In this document: piece after piece, positions 1-8,192 of the stretch
Layout of the letters: each line of letters starts with the position of its first letter
How positions within the stretch are numbered: the first letter of the stretch is position 1
Source of the DNA: Bacteroidota bacterium
GTDB taxonomy: Bacteria > Bacteroidota > Bacteroidia > Flavobacteriales > Weeksellaceae
DNA: 64,000 nucleotides
Assembly: GCA_023423715.1 (NCBI GenBank)
Contig: JAFAFC010000039.1
Location: forward strand, 62,001 to 126,000
Direction: 5' to 3'
Translations under genes and position numbers: made by a program
Notes under the pieces: generated by a model
The model's input: the letters and a program-made list of their open reading frames with translations, nothing else
Databases searched by the model: none
What the model was told of the DNA's origin: nothing

Positions 1-2764
1 TCGCATTCCTAGAAACGAATTGGTGGTAATTACTGGTCTTTCGGGAAGCGGAAAATCATCTTTGGCTTTTGATACGATTTTTGCGGAAGGGCAAAGACGA
101 TATATTGAAACGTTTTCTGCCTATGCAAGACAGTTTTTAGGCGGTTTGGAGCGTCCTGATGTAGATAAAATTGATGGACTTTCTCCCGTAATCGCCATTG
201 AACAAAAGACAACGAATAAAAATCCTCGTTCTACAGTTGGAACCATTACAGAATTGTATGACTTTTTGCGATTGTTATATGCAAGAGTTTCGGATGCGTA
301 TTCCTTGACTACTGGAAGAAAATTAGTTAGTTATACAGAAGAACAGATTCTTGAAATTATCAAAACCAATTTCTCAGGAAAAAAAGTGTTGCTGCTTTCG
401 CCTGTCATTCGAGCAAGAAAAGGTCATTATCATGAATTGTTCGTTCAAATGGCGAAGAAAGGCTATTCCCAAGCTAGAATTGATGGCGAATTACAAGATA
501 TTGAATACGATTTAAAGCTTGACCGATATAAAACCCACGATATTGATATTGTGGTTGATCGGTGGATTATTGGCGAAAACGCAACAGAAACCCGAATGGA
601 AAAATCGCTTCGTACAGCGATGGAAATGGGTGAGGGGACAATTGGAATCCAAATTATGGGGAACGACGAAGTAGAGTATTTTTCAAAAAACTTGATGGAC
701 GACGATACAGGAATGTCCATGGCGGTTCCAGAGCCGAATACGTTTTCGTTTAACTCGCCAAAAGGAAGTTGCCCGCATTGTAAAGGTTTGGGAACGATCA
801 AGCGAGTGAATCCAGATTATTTTGTCGAAAATGGTAAATTATCCATTAGCAATGGTGCTTTGTTGCCTTTGGAAGATATTAAATCCAACAAATGGATAGT
901 CGCTCAAATCAAATTGATTTTAGAAACCTTTGGTTTGGATTTATCGACTCCGTTTGAGAAAATTTCAAAGGAAGCTTTGGATTTTATTTATAACGGAATT
1001 CATAAAGAATTTACGAAGGACTTAACGTATGCTGGGATTTCGAAGAAAGTAAAACTGAATTTTGACGGATTGATTTCAATCATCAATGAAATGATTGAAG
1101 ATAAAGAAAGTTACGATGCCGTTTTGCTGGAAAGACGGTATACAACGGAAGAAACATGTCCTGAATGTCACGGAGCTCGTTTGCAGCAATCTAGTTTGAG
1201 TTTTAAAATTGACGGAAAAAATATTGCGGAAGTAAGCGCTTTAAGTTTAGCTGATTTCAAAGATTGGTTAGCAGAAGTAGAAGGTAGTTTTTCCGAAAAA
1301 AATAAAATTATCGCCTACGAAATTTTGAAGGAAATTTCAACACGATTGCAATTTCTTTTGGATGTTGGTTTGGATTATTTAAGTTTAAGCCGAAGTTCAA
1401 GAACTCTTTCTGGAGGCGAGTCTCAGAGGATTCGCTTGGCTACGCAAATCGGTTCACAATTGGTAAATGTACTGTATATTTTGGATGAACCAAGTATAGG
1501 TTTGCATCAACGAGATAATGAACGATTGATTAATTCATTGAAGAATCTTCGAGATATTGGGAATTCCGTTTTGGTTGTTGAGCACGATAAAGACATGATT
1601 TTGGAAGCGGATGAAGTTTTAGATATCGGTCCAAAAGCGGGAAAATTTGGTGGAGAAGTGCTTTGGCAAGGGAAACCAAAAGATTTAGTGAAAGCGGATA
1701 CGATTACCGCTCAATATTTAAACGGTAAGAAAAATATTGAAATTCCAAAGGAAAGAAGAAAAGGAAACGGGAAGAAAATTGTTCTTAAAGGAGCTTCTGG
1801 AAACAATTTAAAGAATGTTACTTTAGAAGTTCCATTGGGTTTATTGGCTGTTGTTACGGGGATTTCTGGTAGTGGAAAATCTTCTTTGATTAATGGAACG
1901 TTGTATCCGATTTTGAATCGACATTTTTATAGAGCTGTCCAAGAACCGTTGCCATACAAAAAAATTGAAGGTATAGAGAATATCGACAAAATTGTTGATG
2001 TGGATCAAACGCCTATTGGTCGAACTCCGCGATCTAATCCAGCAACGTATACGGGAATGTTTACGGATATTCGAAATTTGTTTTCGGAGCTTCCAGAATC
2101 GAAAATTAGAGGCTACAAACCAGGTCGTTTTTCATTTAATGTGAAAGGTGGCCGTTGTGAAACGTGTCAAGGAGGCGGATTGAAGGTTATTGAAATGAAC
2201 TTTTTGCCAGACGTTTATGTACATTGCGAAACCTGTCATGGAAAGCGTTTTAACAGAGAAACCTTGGAGGTTCGCTACAAAGGAAAATCCATTTCCGATG
2301 TTTTGGAAATGACGATTGATGAAGCGGTAGATTTCTTCCAACCGATTCCAAAAATATTCGCTAAAGTGAAAACCTTGCAAGAAATTGGTTTAGGCTATGT
2401 GACGTTAGGTCAACAATCGACAACCTTGTCGGGTGGGGAAGCTCAGCGAATTAAGTTAGCAACAGAATTAGCTAAAAAAGCAACCGGAAATACGCTTTAT
2501 ATTTTGGATGAACCAACAACTGGACTGCATTTTGAAGATGTGAAAATCCTGATGGAAGCGATTAATCGTTTGGTTGATTTAGGAAATTCATTTATCATTA
2601 TTGAACATAATATGGATGTGATAAAATTAGCAGATCATATTATTGATGTTGGTCCAGAAGGTGGAAAACACGGTGGCCAAATCATTGCTCAAGGAACGCC
2701 AGAAGATATTATAAAAAGTAAAAAATCATTGACAGGGAAATTCTTGAAGAAAGAAATGAATTAA
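1..2764 (+). CDS. uvrA: UvrABC excinuclease subunit A (5'-truncated by window edge)
   Basis: UvrA is the ATP-dependent damage-recognition subunit of nucleotide excision repair; it loads UvrB onto damaged DNA. The reading frame is open from base 2 (Arg-Ile-Pro-Arg-Asn-Glu-Leu), so the start codon and perhaps the first 20-30 residues lie before the window; the TTG at 20 is not a real start. Two ABC modules are visible: Walker A GLSGSGKSS near base 38 and GISGSGKSS near 1860; signatures LSGGESQR near 1400 and LSGGEAQR near 2430; Walker B ILDEPSIGLH and ILDEPTTGLH. Cysteine pairs CPHC, CPEC, CETC and CETC provide the zinc modules. The UvrB-binding and insertion regions are present, which favours UvrA1 over the shorter UvrA2 paralogue. 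It looks monocistronic in the visible part, with a hairpin terminator downstream. Confidence 0.97.
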   Translation, partial: RIPRNELVVITGLSGSGKSSLAFDTIFAEGQRRYIETFSAYARQFLGGLERPDVDKIDGLSPVIAIEQKTTNKNPRSTVGTITELYDFLRLLYARVSDAYSLTTGRKLVSYTEEQILEIIKTNFSGKKVLLLSPVIRARKGHYHELFVQMAKKGYSQARIDGELQDIEYDLKLDRYKTHDIDIVVDRWIIGENATETRMEKSLRTAMEMGEGTIGIQIMGNDEVEYFSKNLMDDDTGMSMAVPEPNTFSFNSPKGSCPHCKGLGTIKRVNPDYFVENGKLSISNGALLPLEDIKSNKWIVAQIKLILETFGLDLSTPFEKISKEALDFIYNGIHKEFTKDLTYAGISKKVKLNFDGLISIINEMIEDKESYDAVLLERRYTTEETCPECHGARLQQSSLSFKIDGKNIAEVSALSLADFKDWLAEVEGSFSEKNKIIAYEILKEISTRLQFLLDVGLDYLSLSRSSRTLSGGESQRIRLATQIGSQLVNVLYILDEPSIGLHQRDNERLINSLKNLRDIGNSVLVVEHDKDMILEADEVLDIGPKAGKFGGEVLWQGKPKDLVKADTITAQYLNGKKNIEIPKERRKGNGKKIVLKGASGNNLKNVTLEVPLGLLAVVTGISGSGKSSLINGTLYPILNRHFYRAVQEPLPYKKIEGIENIDKIVDVDQTPIGRTPRSNPATYTGMFTDIRNLFSELPESKIRGYKPGRFSFNVKGGRCETCQGGGLKVIEMNFLPDVYVHCETCHGKRFNRETLEVRYKGKSISDVLEMTIDEAVDFFQPIPKIFAKVKTLQEIGLGYVTLGQQSTTLSGGEAQRIKLATELAKKATGNTLYILDEPTTGLHFEDVKILMEAINRLVDLGNSFIIIEHNMDVIKLADHIIDVGPEGGKHGGQIIAQGTPEDIIKSKKSLTGKFLKKEMN

Positions 2765-2900
2765 CTTTCAAGTAAAGCCCTAAAAAAGGTGTTTTTCCTG
2801 TAGTAGGATTTGATGATTACGACTAAATTTGTTGTGGATTAGGATGAGAAAGTTCATTTCCAGAGATCCGTGAATCCTATCTATTATTTTTAATGACTCG

Positions 2901-2935
2901 AACCGATTTGATTTTTTCAAATCGGTTTTATTTTG
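2901..2935 (+). terminator. Rho-independent terminator of uvrA
   Basis: An 11-bp perfect stem (AACCGATTTGA at 2901-2911, TCAAATCGGTT at 2917-2927) with a TTTTT loop is followed by a T-rich tract. It sits in the 213-base gap between uvrA and the next gene. Nothing else recognisable is in that gap. Confidence 0.8.
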
Positions 2936-2977
2936 TGTTGAGTTTTTTAGTAATTTTAATTTCAATTAAATCAGAAA

Positions 2978-3487
2978 ATGAACACCAATAATTTTGAAAT
3001 TAGACGCATGACCATTGATGATGGTAAAAGTGTTTTAGAAATTTTTAAACAAGGAATTGAATACGGTTTAGCTACTTTTGAAACTAGTGTTCCCACTTGG
3101 GATGCTTGGGATATTGAATTTTACAATTTTTCTCGTTTTGTCATCGAGAATTTAGATGATAAAATCGTGGGTTGGGTGGCGATAAAACCAATCAGCAAAA
3201 GAGATTGTTATGCCGGAGTTGCAGAAGTAGCTGTATATATTCACCAAGATTTTCAACGATTGGGCTTGGGAACAATGTTGCTTCAAAAGCTAATTAAAGA
3301 TTCCGAAGAACACGGGATTTGGTTGCTTCAAGCGGGAATTTTCCCACAAAATGAAGGAAGTATTTCACTTCATCAAAAAGCTGGTTTTAGAAAAGTGGGT
3401 ATTCGTGAAAAGATGGGGAAACTCAATGGCCATTGGGAAGATGTTGTTTTATTAGAGCGCCGAAGTAAAGAAGTAGGAATCGACTGA
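2978..3487 (+). CDS. GNAT family N-acetyltransferase (phosphinothricin/MnaT-like)
   Basis: A 169-residue single-domain Gcn5-related acetyltransferase, which moves an acetyl group from acetyl-CoA to an amine. The acetyl-CoA pyrophosphate-binding motif is QRLGLGT at residues 93-99 after the beta strand VAEVAVYI. Overall layout (early ATFET segment, CYAGVAEVAVYI, SISLHQKAGF, and a C-terminal GHWEDVVLLER) matches the phosphinothricin acetyltransferase / L-amino-acid N-acyltransferase (MnaT/YncA) group. In that group a frequent role is acetylation of methionine sulfone/sulfoximine or related amino acids; the substrate here is not shown by the sequence. The ATG at 2978 gives the family's usual length. 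It has its own unit between the uvrA terminator and the lipoprotein gene. Confidence 0.88.
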   Translation: MNTNNFEIRRMTIDDGKSVLEIFKQGIEYGLATFETSVPTWDAWDIEFYNFSRFVIENLDDKIVGWVAIKPISKRDCYAGVAEVAVYIHQDFQRLGLGTMLLQKLIKDSEEHGIWLLQAGIFPQNEGSISLHQKAGFRKVGIREKMGKLNGHWEDVVLLERRSKEVGID

Positions 3488-3556
3488 TTGAGGAATTTGT
3501 AAAGTTTTGGCATTATCCTTGAATCGTAACTATTCATAATGTGAAATTTTAGTGTT

Positions 3557-3949
3557 ATGAAAAGTTTAAAAATTATTCTGATGTCATTTTTCGTAGGTTC
3601 TATTGCGATTGCATGTACAACCTATGATAATGGATATTACGGAAACAACGGTAGAGTTTATCGAGCTCCAGATGGTGGTACTTACAGATCTGGGCAAATC
3701 TATAGAGACAGAAATGGTAATGTGTACCGAGATGGTAGAATCTACCGTTATGGTGGTAATGATACGTATGGTTACGGAGGTTACAGAAATGGCAAGAAAT
3801 TACCTCCTGGACAAGCGAAGAAAATTTATGGTGGTAGTGCAAAAGATTATGCACCCGGTCAACAAAAGAAATACTACAAGAATAATCACCATTATAAAAA
3901 TAAAAAGTATAAAAAAAATAAAAAATATTACGATCGTTACGACGATTAA
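3557..3949 (+). CDS. Small Tyr/Gly/Lys-rich lipoprotein-like protein
   Basis: Function unknown. The 130-residue product begins with a hydrophobic signal ending in SIAIAC; Cys20 would be the lipidated residue, although Ala at -3 makes the lipobox imperfect. The mature part has three segments: a short repeat block in which Tyr-Arg pairs alternate with Asp-Gly or Asn-Gly turns (about residues 30-57), a KLPPGQAKK...APGQQKK block (about 80-104) of a type I recall from Bacteroidota proteins of unknown function, and a very basic Lys/Tyr/Asn/His tail. The last part could bind polyanions or wall/LPS material; that is inference. It is closed by a terminator shared with the convergent gene. An overlapping frame starting at 3603 was judged a shadow. 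Confidence 0.75.
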   Translation: MKSLKIILMSFFVGSIAIACTTYDNGYYGNNGRVYRAPDGGTYRSGQIYRDRNGNVYRDGRIYRYGGNDTYGYGGYRNGKKLPPGQAKKIYGGSAKDYAPGQQKKYYKNNHHYKNKKYKKNKKYYDRYDD

Positions 3950-3950
3950 T

Positions 3951-3982
3951 AAAAAAGGTAGACCGATTGGTCTACCTTTTTT
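3951..3982. terminator. Bidirectional terminator between convergent genes
   Basis: A 14-bp perfect stem (3951-3964 and 3969-3982) with loop GATT has an A-run on the left arm and a T-run on the right, so it can stop transcription from both the lipoprotein gene (+) and the thioredoxin-DUF6952 pair (-). Confidence 0.88.
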
Positions 3983-3999
3983 ATGTTTTAGAAGTGTGA

Positions 4000-4257
4000 T
4001 TATTTATCAATACTTCCCATTACTCGTTTCATAAACTCGTTAAGAGCTTCTTTTTGGTCTTTCCCTTCGCGGGTCATTTTTTTAACTTCGAGAGCGCCAT
4101 AAAGGTTAGAAATTAATTCACCCACAACGTCCAATTCTTCGTCTTTAAGAGAAGGAAGTTCTGTGATGTGTTCTAAAACTTCAATGGTTTCTACGATATA
4201 ATCTTCATCGTTATTCTCAATAAATTGAGTAAGATGCTTAATTAGAGGTAACTTCAT
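4000..4257 (-). CDS. DUF6952-like small acidic protein
   Basis: An 85-residue acidic, probably all-helical protein beginning MKLPLIKHLTQFIEN and ending KRVMGSIDK. I recognise it as the small Bacteroidota protein catalogued as DUF6952; no function is established that I know of. There is no signal peptide, membrane segment or cysteine. Its start overlaps the 3' end of the thioredoxin gene by 20 bases in another frame, which implies translational coupling and a working link to the thioredoxin. With the peroxiredoxin gene just upstream, a role in thiol or peroxide homeostasis is a reasonable inference but unproven. Confidence 0.78.
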   Translation of the reverse strand: MKLPLIKHLTQFIENNDEDYIVETIEVLEHITELPSLKDEELDVVGELISNLYGALEVKKMTREGKDQKEALNEFMKRVMGSIDK

Positions 4258-4552
4258 GAACTAAATCTGTTAAAACTTCTGCTTTATTTGTTTGTACTTC
4301 GCCTTTCAATTGTCCGCCTACAAAGGTTGCAAATGTAGGTAAGTTGCTTACGTTCGCTAATTTTCTACTTTCTGGAAATTTTTCTGCATCGACATATAAA
4401 AAAGGCACGTTTTCGTTTTCTGTAGCCAATTTTTTAAATTTTGGCTTCATAATTCGGCAGTTTCCGCACCAAGTTGCTCCGTATTGTACAACAACTTTGT
4501 CGTTATTAGCGATTAATTCTTGTAAATTATCTTCTGTAATTTCTGTGAACAT
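4238..4552 (-). CDS. Thioredoxin family protein
   Basis: A 104-residue cytoplasmic thioredoxin-fold protein. The redox motif is WCGNC (Trp28, Cys29, Cys32) and the cis-proline loop is NLPTFATF near residue 71. Length and lack of a signal peptide fit a soluble thioredoxin. The CGNC centre differs from the CGPC of classical TrxA, so its redox potential and partners may differ. It lies 70 bases downstream of the AhpC-type peroxiredoxin on the same strand and overlaps the DUF6952-like gene. The peroxiredoxin is a plausible partner, although a strong hairpin separates the two genes, so they may be only partly co-transcribed. Confidence 0.9.
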   Translation of the reverse strand: MFTEITEDNLQELIANNDKVVVQYGATWCGNCRIMKPKFKKLATENENVPFLYVDAEKFPESRKLANVSNLPTFATFVGGQLKGEVQTNKAEVLTDLVHEVTSN

Positions 4553-4570
4553 GGTATAAAAATTTGAGGT

Positions 4571-4609
4571 TAAAAAAAATGAGGTTTGAAAATCATCTCA
4601 AACCTCATT
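4571..4609 (-). terminator. Terminator after the peroxiredoxin gene
   Basis: A 12-bp perfect stem (4578-4589 and 4598-4609, loop of 8) is followed on the minus strand by eight T residues. It sits between the peroxiredoxin and thioredoxin genes and would terminate or attenuate readthrough. Confidence 0.85.
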
Positions 4610-4622
4610 CTGTGGGTTGAGA

Positions 4623-5255
4623 TTAATGCTTAGCTAAATATTCAGCTGTAGACTTTCTGTCTGCACTCATCGCTTCTTTTCCTTCTTCCCAGTTTGCAGG
4701 GCAAACTTCTCCGTTCTTTTGTACGTGCGTGTAAGCGTCGATTAATCTTAAATATTCTTTTACGTTTCTACCAAGAGGCATATCGTTTACTGACTCGTGG
4801 AAGATTTTTCCAGTCTCATCGATTAAATACGTCGCTCTATACGTAACGTTAGATCCTGTGAAAATTTCGTTTCCTTCTTCATCGAATTCGAAATCTTGAT
4901 CAACAATACCTAACATATTAGCCAATTGTCTGTGTGTATCAGCTAAAATTGGGTACGTTACTCCTTCGATACCTCCGTGATCTTTTGGTGTGTTCAACCA
5001 TGCGAAGTGTACTTCGTTTGTGTCGCAAGATGCACCGATAACTTTCGTGTTTCTTTTTGCGAACTCTTCAGAAGCTTCTTGGAAAGCGTGTAATTCTGTA
5101 GGGCATACGAATGTAAAGTCTTTTGGATACCAGAAAAGAACGATTTTTTGTTCGTTGTTTACCGCTTCTTCTAAAACGTTAATTCTTAAATTGTCCCCCA
5201 TTTCTGACATGGCATCGATTGCTACATTTGGGAATTTTTTTCCTACTAATGACAT
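4623..5255 (-). CDS. Typical 2-Cys peroxiredoxin (AhpC/Prx1 type)
   Basis: A 210-residue thiol peroxidase that reduces hydrogen peroxide and alkyl hydroperoxides in the cytoplasm. The peroxidatic cysteine is Cys51 in FTFVCPTEL; the resolving cysteine is Cys185 in GEVCPANW. Both are present, so this is a typical 2-Cys enzyme that needs an external reductant. The thioredoxin encoded just downstream is the obvious candidate; no AhpF is in the window. A textbook Bacteroidota promoter (TTTG-N19-TATCTTTG) lies 48 bases upstream and a strong terminator follows, which suggests high expression as a single gene. I see no OxyR or PerR gene nearby. Confidence 0.96.
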   Translation of the reverse strand: MSLVGKKFPNVAIDAMSEMGDNLRINVLEEAVNNEQKIVLFWYPKDFTFVCPTELHAFQEASEEFAKRNTKVIGASCDTNEVHFAWLNTPKDHGGIEGVTYPILADTHRQLANMLGIVDQDFEFDEEGNEIFTGSNVTYRATYLIDETGKIFHESVNDMPLGRNVKEYLRLIDAYTHVQKNGEVCPANWEEGKEAMSADRKSTAEYLAKH

Positions 5256-5302
5256 AATTTTATAATTTTTTTTGATGTTAGTTCTGTGATTATTTACTGA
5301 TG

Positions 5303-5333
5303 CAAAGATATATATAATTATCTATCAAACAAA
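5303..5333 (-). promoter_or_regulatory. Bacteroidota promoter of the peroxiredoxin gene
   Basis: On the minus strand TTTG (5330-5333) is separated by exactly 19 bases from TATCTTTG (5303-5310). This matches the TTTG-N19-TAnnTTTG consensus known from Bacteroides and Flavobacterium. The predicted start is near 5297, giving a leader of about 40 bases. Confidence 0.85.
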
Positions 5334-5366
5334 TTAAAATCGATTCATAAAATCTATCAAACTTAT

Positions 5367-6569
5367 TTAGCGGATTTCAGCTGTTTCTAAGCATGTTTTA
5401 AGTCTTTTCATTGCCTCTTTAAGCTCTTCTTCAGATGCTGCATATGAGAATCTGATACATTCTGGGCTCCCAAAAGAGACACCACCAACGCATGCAACAT
5501 GAGCTTGTTCTAATAAAAACATCGCAAAGTCGTCCGAGTTTTTAATTTCAATACCATTAACTGATTTTCCTAAATAGAAAGAAATATCTGGGAAGAAATA
5601 AAACGCCGACTTCGGAAGTAGAACTTTAAAACCAGGAATTTCCTTCATTAAATCAAAAACCAAATCTCTTCGTTTTCTGAATTCATCAATCATGTATCGA
5701 TATTCCTTTGGATCAGTCATTAAAGCAGTAATAGAAGCCTGTTGAGCAACCGTATTCGCTCCACTAGTCATTTGCCCTTGAACTTTATCGCAAGCTTTTG
5801 CTAACCATTCTGGAGCCGCCGAATATCCAATTCTCCAACCGGTCATCGCATAACCTTTTGACATTCCGTTGACAATCGCAACTTGTTCGTAGATTTCTGG
5901 ATGAACTGCGACTATTGATTTATGAGTCGTTTCGTAATTGATGTATTCGTAAATTTCATCTGAAATAACGGTTACATGAGGATATTTTTCCACGACTTTT
6001 GCGATGGATTTTAACTCATCATACGTATAATAACTTCCAGATGGATTACAAGGCGAAGAATACAGAATTACTTTCGTTTTGTCTGTAATAGCCGCTTCTA
6101 ATTGTTCAGCCGTAATTTTAAAATCATTCACGTAAGAAGATTTCACCAAAACGGCTTTTCCGCCTACCATTTTCACCATTTCTTCATAACTCACCCAAAA
6201 TGGAACTGGCAAAATAACTTCGTCACCATCGTTTACCACTGCCATCAAAATATTAATAATGGATTGTTTTGCGCCGTTAGATACACAAATTTGGGTAGGA
6301 GCGTAGTCTAAATTGTTATCACGTTTTAATTTATGAGCAATCGCTTTACGAAGATCCAAAAATCCTGGAACCGGCGAATAATGACTGAAATTTTCATTAA
6401 TTGCTTTAAAAGCGGCTTCTTTAATACTATCAGGGACATCAAAATCAGGTTCTCCAAGTGTTAAACTGATGACATCTATTCCTTCTGCTTTCATTTCCCT
6501 CGCTTTATTACTCATAACAAAGGTTTGGGAGTAACTCAATCTGTTGATCCGGTCTGATAATTTGCTCAT
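5367..6569 (-). CDS. PLP-dependent class I aminotransferase (aspartate aminotransferase type)
   Basis: A 400-residue fold-type I aminotransferase. Visible residues are Asn175 (PCNPSGS), Asp204 and Tyr207 (SDEIYEY), the Schiff-base Lys238 in NGMSKGYAMTG, and Arg246 in GWRIGY; a late IRFSYA supplies the substrate carboxylate-binding arginine. This is the pattern of subgroup Ib aspartate aminotransferases, which exchange the amino group between aspartate and 2-oxoglutarate; some members also act on prephenate or aromatic substrates, so the exact substrate is inferred. It is divergent from the threonine aldolase gene, with a TATCTTTG box at 6596-6603. Confidence 0.92.
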   Translation of the reverse strand: MSKLSDRINRLSYSQTFVMSNKAREMKAEGIDVISLTLGEPDFDVPDSIKEAAFKAINENFSHYSPVPGFLDLRKAIAHKLKRDNNLDYAPTQICVSNGAKQSIINILMAVVNDGDEVILPVPFWVSYEEMVKMVGGKAVLVKSSYVNDFKITAEQLEAAITDKTKVILYSSPCNPSGSYYTYDELKSIAKVVEKYPHVTVISDEIYEYINYETTHKSIVAVHPEIYEQVAIVNGMSKGYAMTGWRIGYSAAPEWLAKACDKVQGQMTSGANTVAQQASITALMTDPKEYRYMIDEFRKRRDLVFDLMKEIPGFKVLLPKSAFYFFPDISFYLGKSVNGIEIKNSDDFAMFLLEQAHVACVGGVSFGSPECIRFSYAASEEELKEAMKRLKTCLETAEIR

Positions 6570-6595
6570 ATACGTATTTAGGTTTGTTTTCCTTA

Positions 6596-6603
6596 CAAAG
6601 ATA
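6596..6603 (-). promoter_or_regulatory. -7 box of the aminotransferase gene
   Basis: The minus strand reads TATCTTTG, a perfect TAnnTTTG, 26 bases before the ATG. The -33 region has no TTTG, so this promoter is predicted only from the -7 box. Confidence 0.6.
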
Positions 6604-6647
6604 GGAAGTATTTATGGGTAAAAATGCGTTTGAAGTATGATTTTATT

Positions 6648-6655
6648 TACTTTTA
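6648..6655 (+). promoter_or_regulatory. Possible leaderless promoter of the threonine aldolase gene
   Basis: TACTTTTA (one mismatch to TAnnTTTG) is followed by CGTT and then the ATG at 6660. The four-base spacing matches other leaderless-type starts in this window, at 33378, 34458, 39044 and 48369. Confidence 0.45.
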
Positions 6656-6659
6656 CGTT

Positions 6660-7691
6660 ATGAAATTTTCTTTTAAAAATGATTATTCCGAAGGTGCGCA
6701 TCCACAAGTGCTTCAAAAGCTTTTGGAACACAATATGACGCAGCAAAATGGCTACGGGTTGGATGAATATTGCGAAAAAGCAAAGCAAGTTTTACGTTTA
6801 CAATGCGACGCTCCCAATTCCGAAGTTTTTTTTGTTTCGGGTGGGACTTTAGCGAATCTTTTGGTTATTGGTGCAGCGTTAAAGCCGTATGAAAGTGTTA
6901 TTTCTGCTTATTCTGGACATATCAATACTAATGAAACGGGGGCAATTGAAAATACAGGACATAAAGTACATGGGGTTTTAACGGATGATGGAAAGTTGAA
7001 ACCAAGCGATATTCAGTTGATTTTAGATCAGCATACCAATTTTCCGCATCAAGTACGACCAAAAATGGTTTATATTTCCAATTCTACGGAATTAGGAACC
7101 ATTTATACGAAATCGGAATTGGAAGCATTGTATTCATTCTGCCAATCCAAAAATATGTTCCTATTTATGGATGGAGCGCGTTTAGGACATGCATTAACAG
7201 CTGAATCATCGGATCTTACATTGGCTGATATTGCTAATTTAACCGATGCTTTTTATGTTGGTGGCACTAAAAACGGAGCTTTGTTTGGCGAAGCAATTGT
7301 CATTACCAATCCAAGTATTTCACAAGATTTTGATTTTCATTTGAAACAAAATGGCGCTTTATTAGCGAAAGGTCGTGTTTTAGGTTTGCAGTTTTTAGCG
7401 TTGCTTGAATCGGATTTGTATTTTGAATTAGCTCGAAAAGCCAATCAGCAAGCGATGAAGTTAAAGCAAGCTTTTTTAGATTTGAATTTTGAGTTGCTTT
7501 CTGATACACCAACAAATCAGATTTTTCCAATTTTAAAAAATGAGGAAATTGAAGGCTTAGTGAAACAATTTGACTTTTATGTTTGGACGAAAATTAATGA
7601 AGAAAAGTCGGCAATACGGTTAATAACTTCTTGGGCAACCCCAGAAGAGGAAGTTGATCGATTTATTGAGGTTTTAAAATCGTTGAAATAA
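6660..7691 (+). CDS. Low-specificity L-threonine aldolase family enzyme
   Basis: A 343-residue PLP enzyme of the beta-eliminating lyase / threonine aldolase family, which splits threonine or allo-threonine into glycine and acetaldehyde. The PLP lysine is Lys204 in GGTKNGAL and the PLP-stabilising aspartate is Asp171 in MDGARLGHA; the N-terminal FKNDYSEGAHP stretch is family-typical. The frame is open to an upstream ATG at 6624, but the ATG at 6660 is preferred: it gives the family N-terminus, and a TAnnTTTG-like box lies just before it. Substrate stereochemistry cannot be read from the sequence. The gene is followed by a terminator shared with the convergent small helical protein. Confidence 0.9.
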   Translation: MKFSFKNDYSEGAHPQVLQKLLEHNMTQQNGYGLDEYCEKAKQVLRLQCDAPNSEVFFVSGGTLANLLVIGAALKPYESVISAYSGHINTNETGAIENTGHKVHGVLTDDGKLKPSDIQLILDQHTNFPHQVRPKMVYISNSTELGTIYTKSELEALYSFCQSKNMFLFMDGARLGHALTAESSDLTLADIANLTDAFYVGGTKNGALFGEAIVITNPSISQDFDFHLKQNGALLAKGRVLGLQFLALLESDLYFELARKANQQAMKLKQAFLDLNFELLSDTPTNQIFPILKNEEIEGLVKQFDFYVWTKINEEKSAIRLITSWATPEEEVDRFIEVLKSLK

Positions 7692-7694
7692 AAA

Positions 7695-7730
7695 ATAAAA
7701 GGCTATTCCGTTTTCGAAATAGCCTTTTAT
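7695..7730. terminator. Bidirectional terminator
   Basis: A 13-bp perfect stem (7695-7707 and 7718-7730) with a 10-base loop lies between the convergent aldolase and LEA-like genes. Both arms end in AT-rich runs (ATAAAA and TTTTAT). Confidence 0.82.
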
Positions 7731-7746
7731 CGTATTGTGATGAATT

Positions 7747-8046
7747 TTAGTTTGTCGATTTTTTAATCTCCGCTTTTACATCTTCAGCGGCATCTTTCGT
7801 CTTATCCCAAGCTTCATCTGCCCAGCTTTTGGTGTTTTCCCATGCTTGTCCTGCTGCATCTTTTGTGTCTTCCCAAGCGTCAGAAACATTATTTTTTACC
7901 TGATCAAACCAACCTTCTTGCGTTGCTTCTTGGTTTTTAGCTTTTTGATCACGGATATAATCTTTTACTCTATCAGCATACTGATCAATTTTCCATTTTG
8001 CTTCATTTACTGCATTTTCTGCTTTATTGAAATCTGAATTGTCCAT
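7747..8046 (-). CDS. Small hydrophilic LEA/YtxH-like helical protein
   Basis: A 99-residue highly charged protein with no signal peptide or membrane segment. Tryptophans at 46, 58, 69 and 80 mark repeats of 11-12 residues (WEDTKDAAGQA, WENTKSWADEA, WDKTKDAAEDV), each an amphipathic helix turn set. Eleven-residue periodicity is typical of late-embryogenesis-abundant and apolipoprotein-like stress proteins, which fold on drying or on membranes. A stress or membrane-surface role is an inference from composition. The gene stands alone, convergent with the threonine aldolase. The 146-base gap upstream is AT-rich and holds only a poor TAATTTTA candidate box near 8090. Confidence 0.72.
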   Translation of the reverse strand: MDNSDFNKAENAVNEAKWKIDQYADRVKDYIRDQKAKNQEATQEGWFDQVKNNVSDAWEDTKDAAGQAWENTKSWADEAWDKTKDAAEDVKAEIKKSTN

Positions 8047-8192
8047 TTTTTTAAGGTTTTTGGGTTAAACTTTATCATTTTTGTACCCTAAAATTAGAGA
8101 TTATTACTACCTTTCTAAAATATTAAGCGTTAAATAATTCTTAATATGCGAATTATATAAATTTTGATTTACAATTTTAAAAACATTTGAAA

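Noticed and set aside
3603..4034. 143-residue frame overlapping the Tyr/Gly-rich lipoprotein gene
   Set aside because: Composition is a frame-shifted image of the repeats, it has no signal peptide, and it runs through the terminator at 3951-3982.
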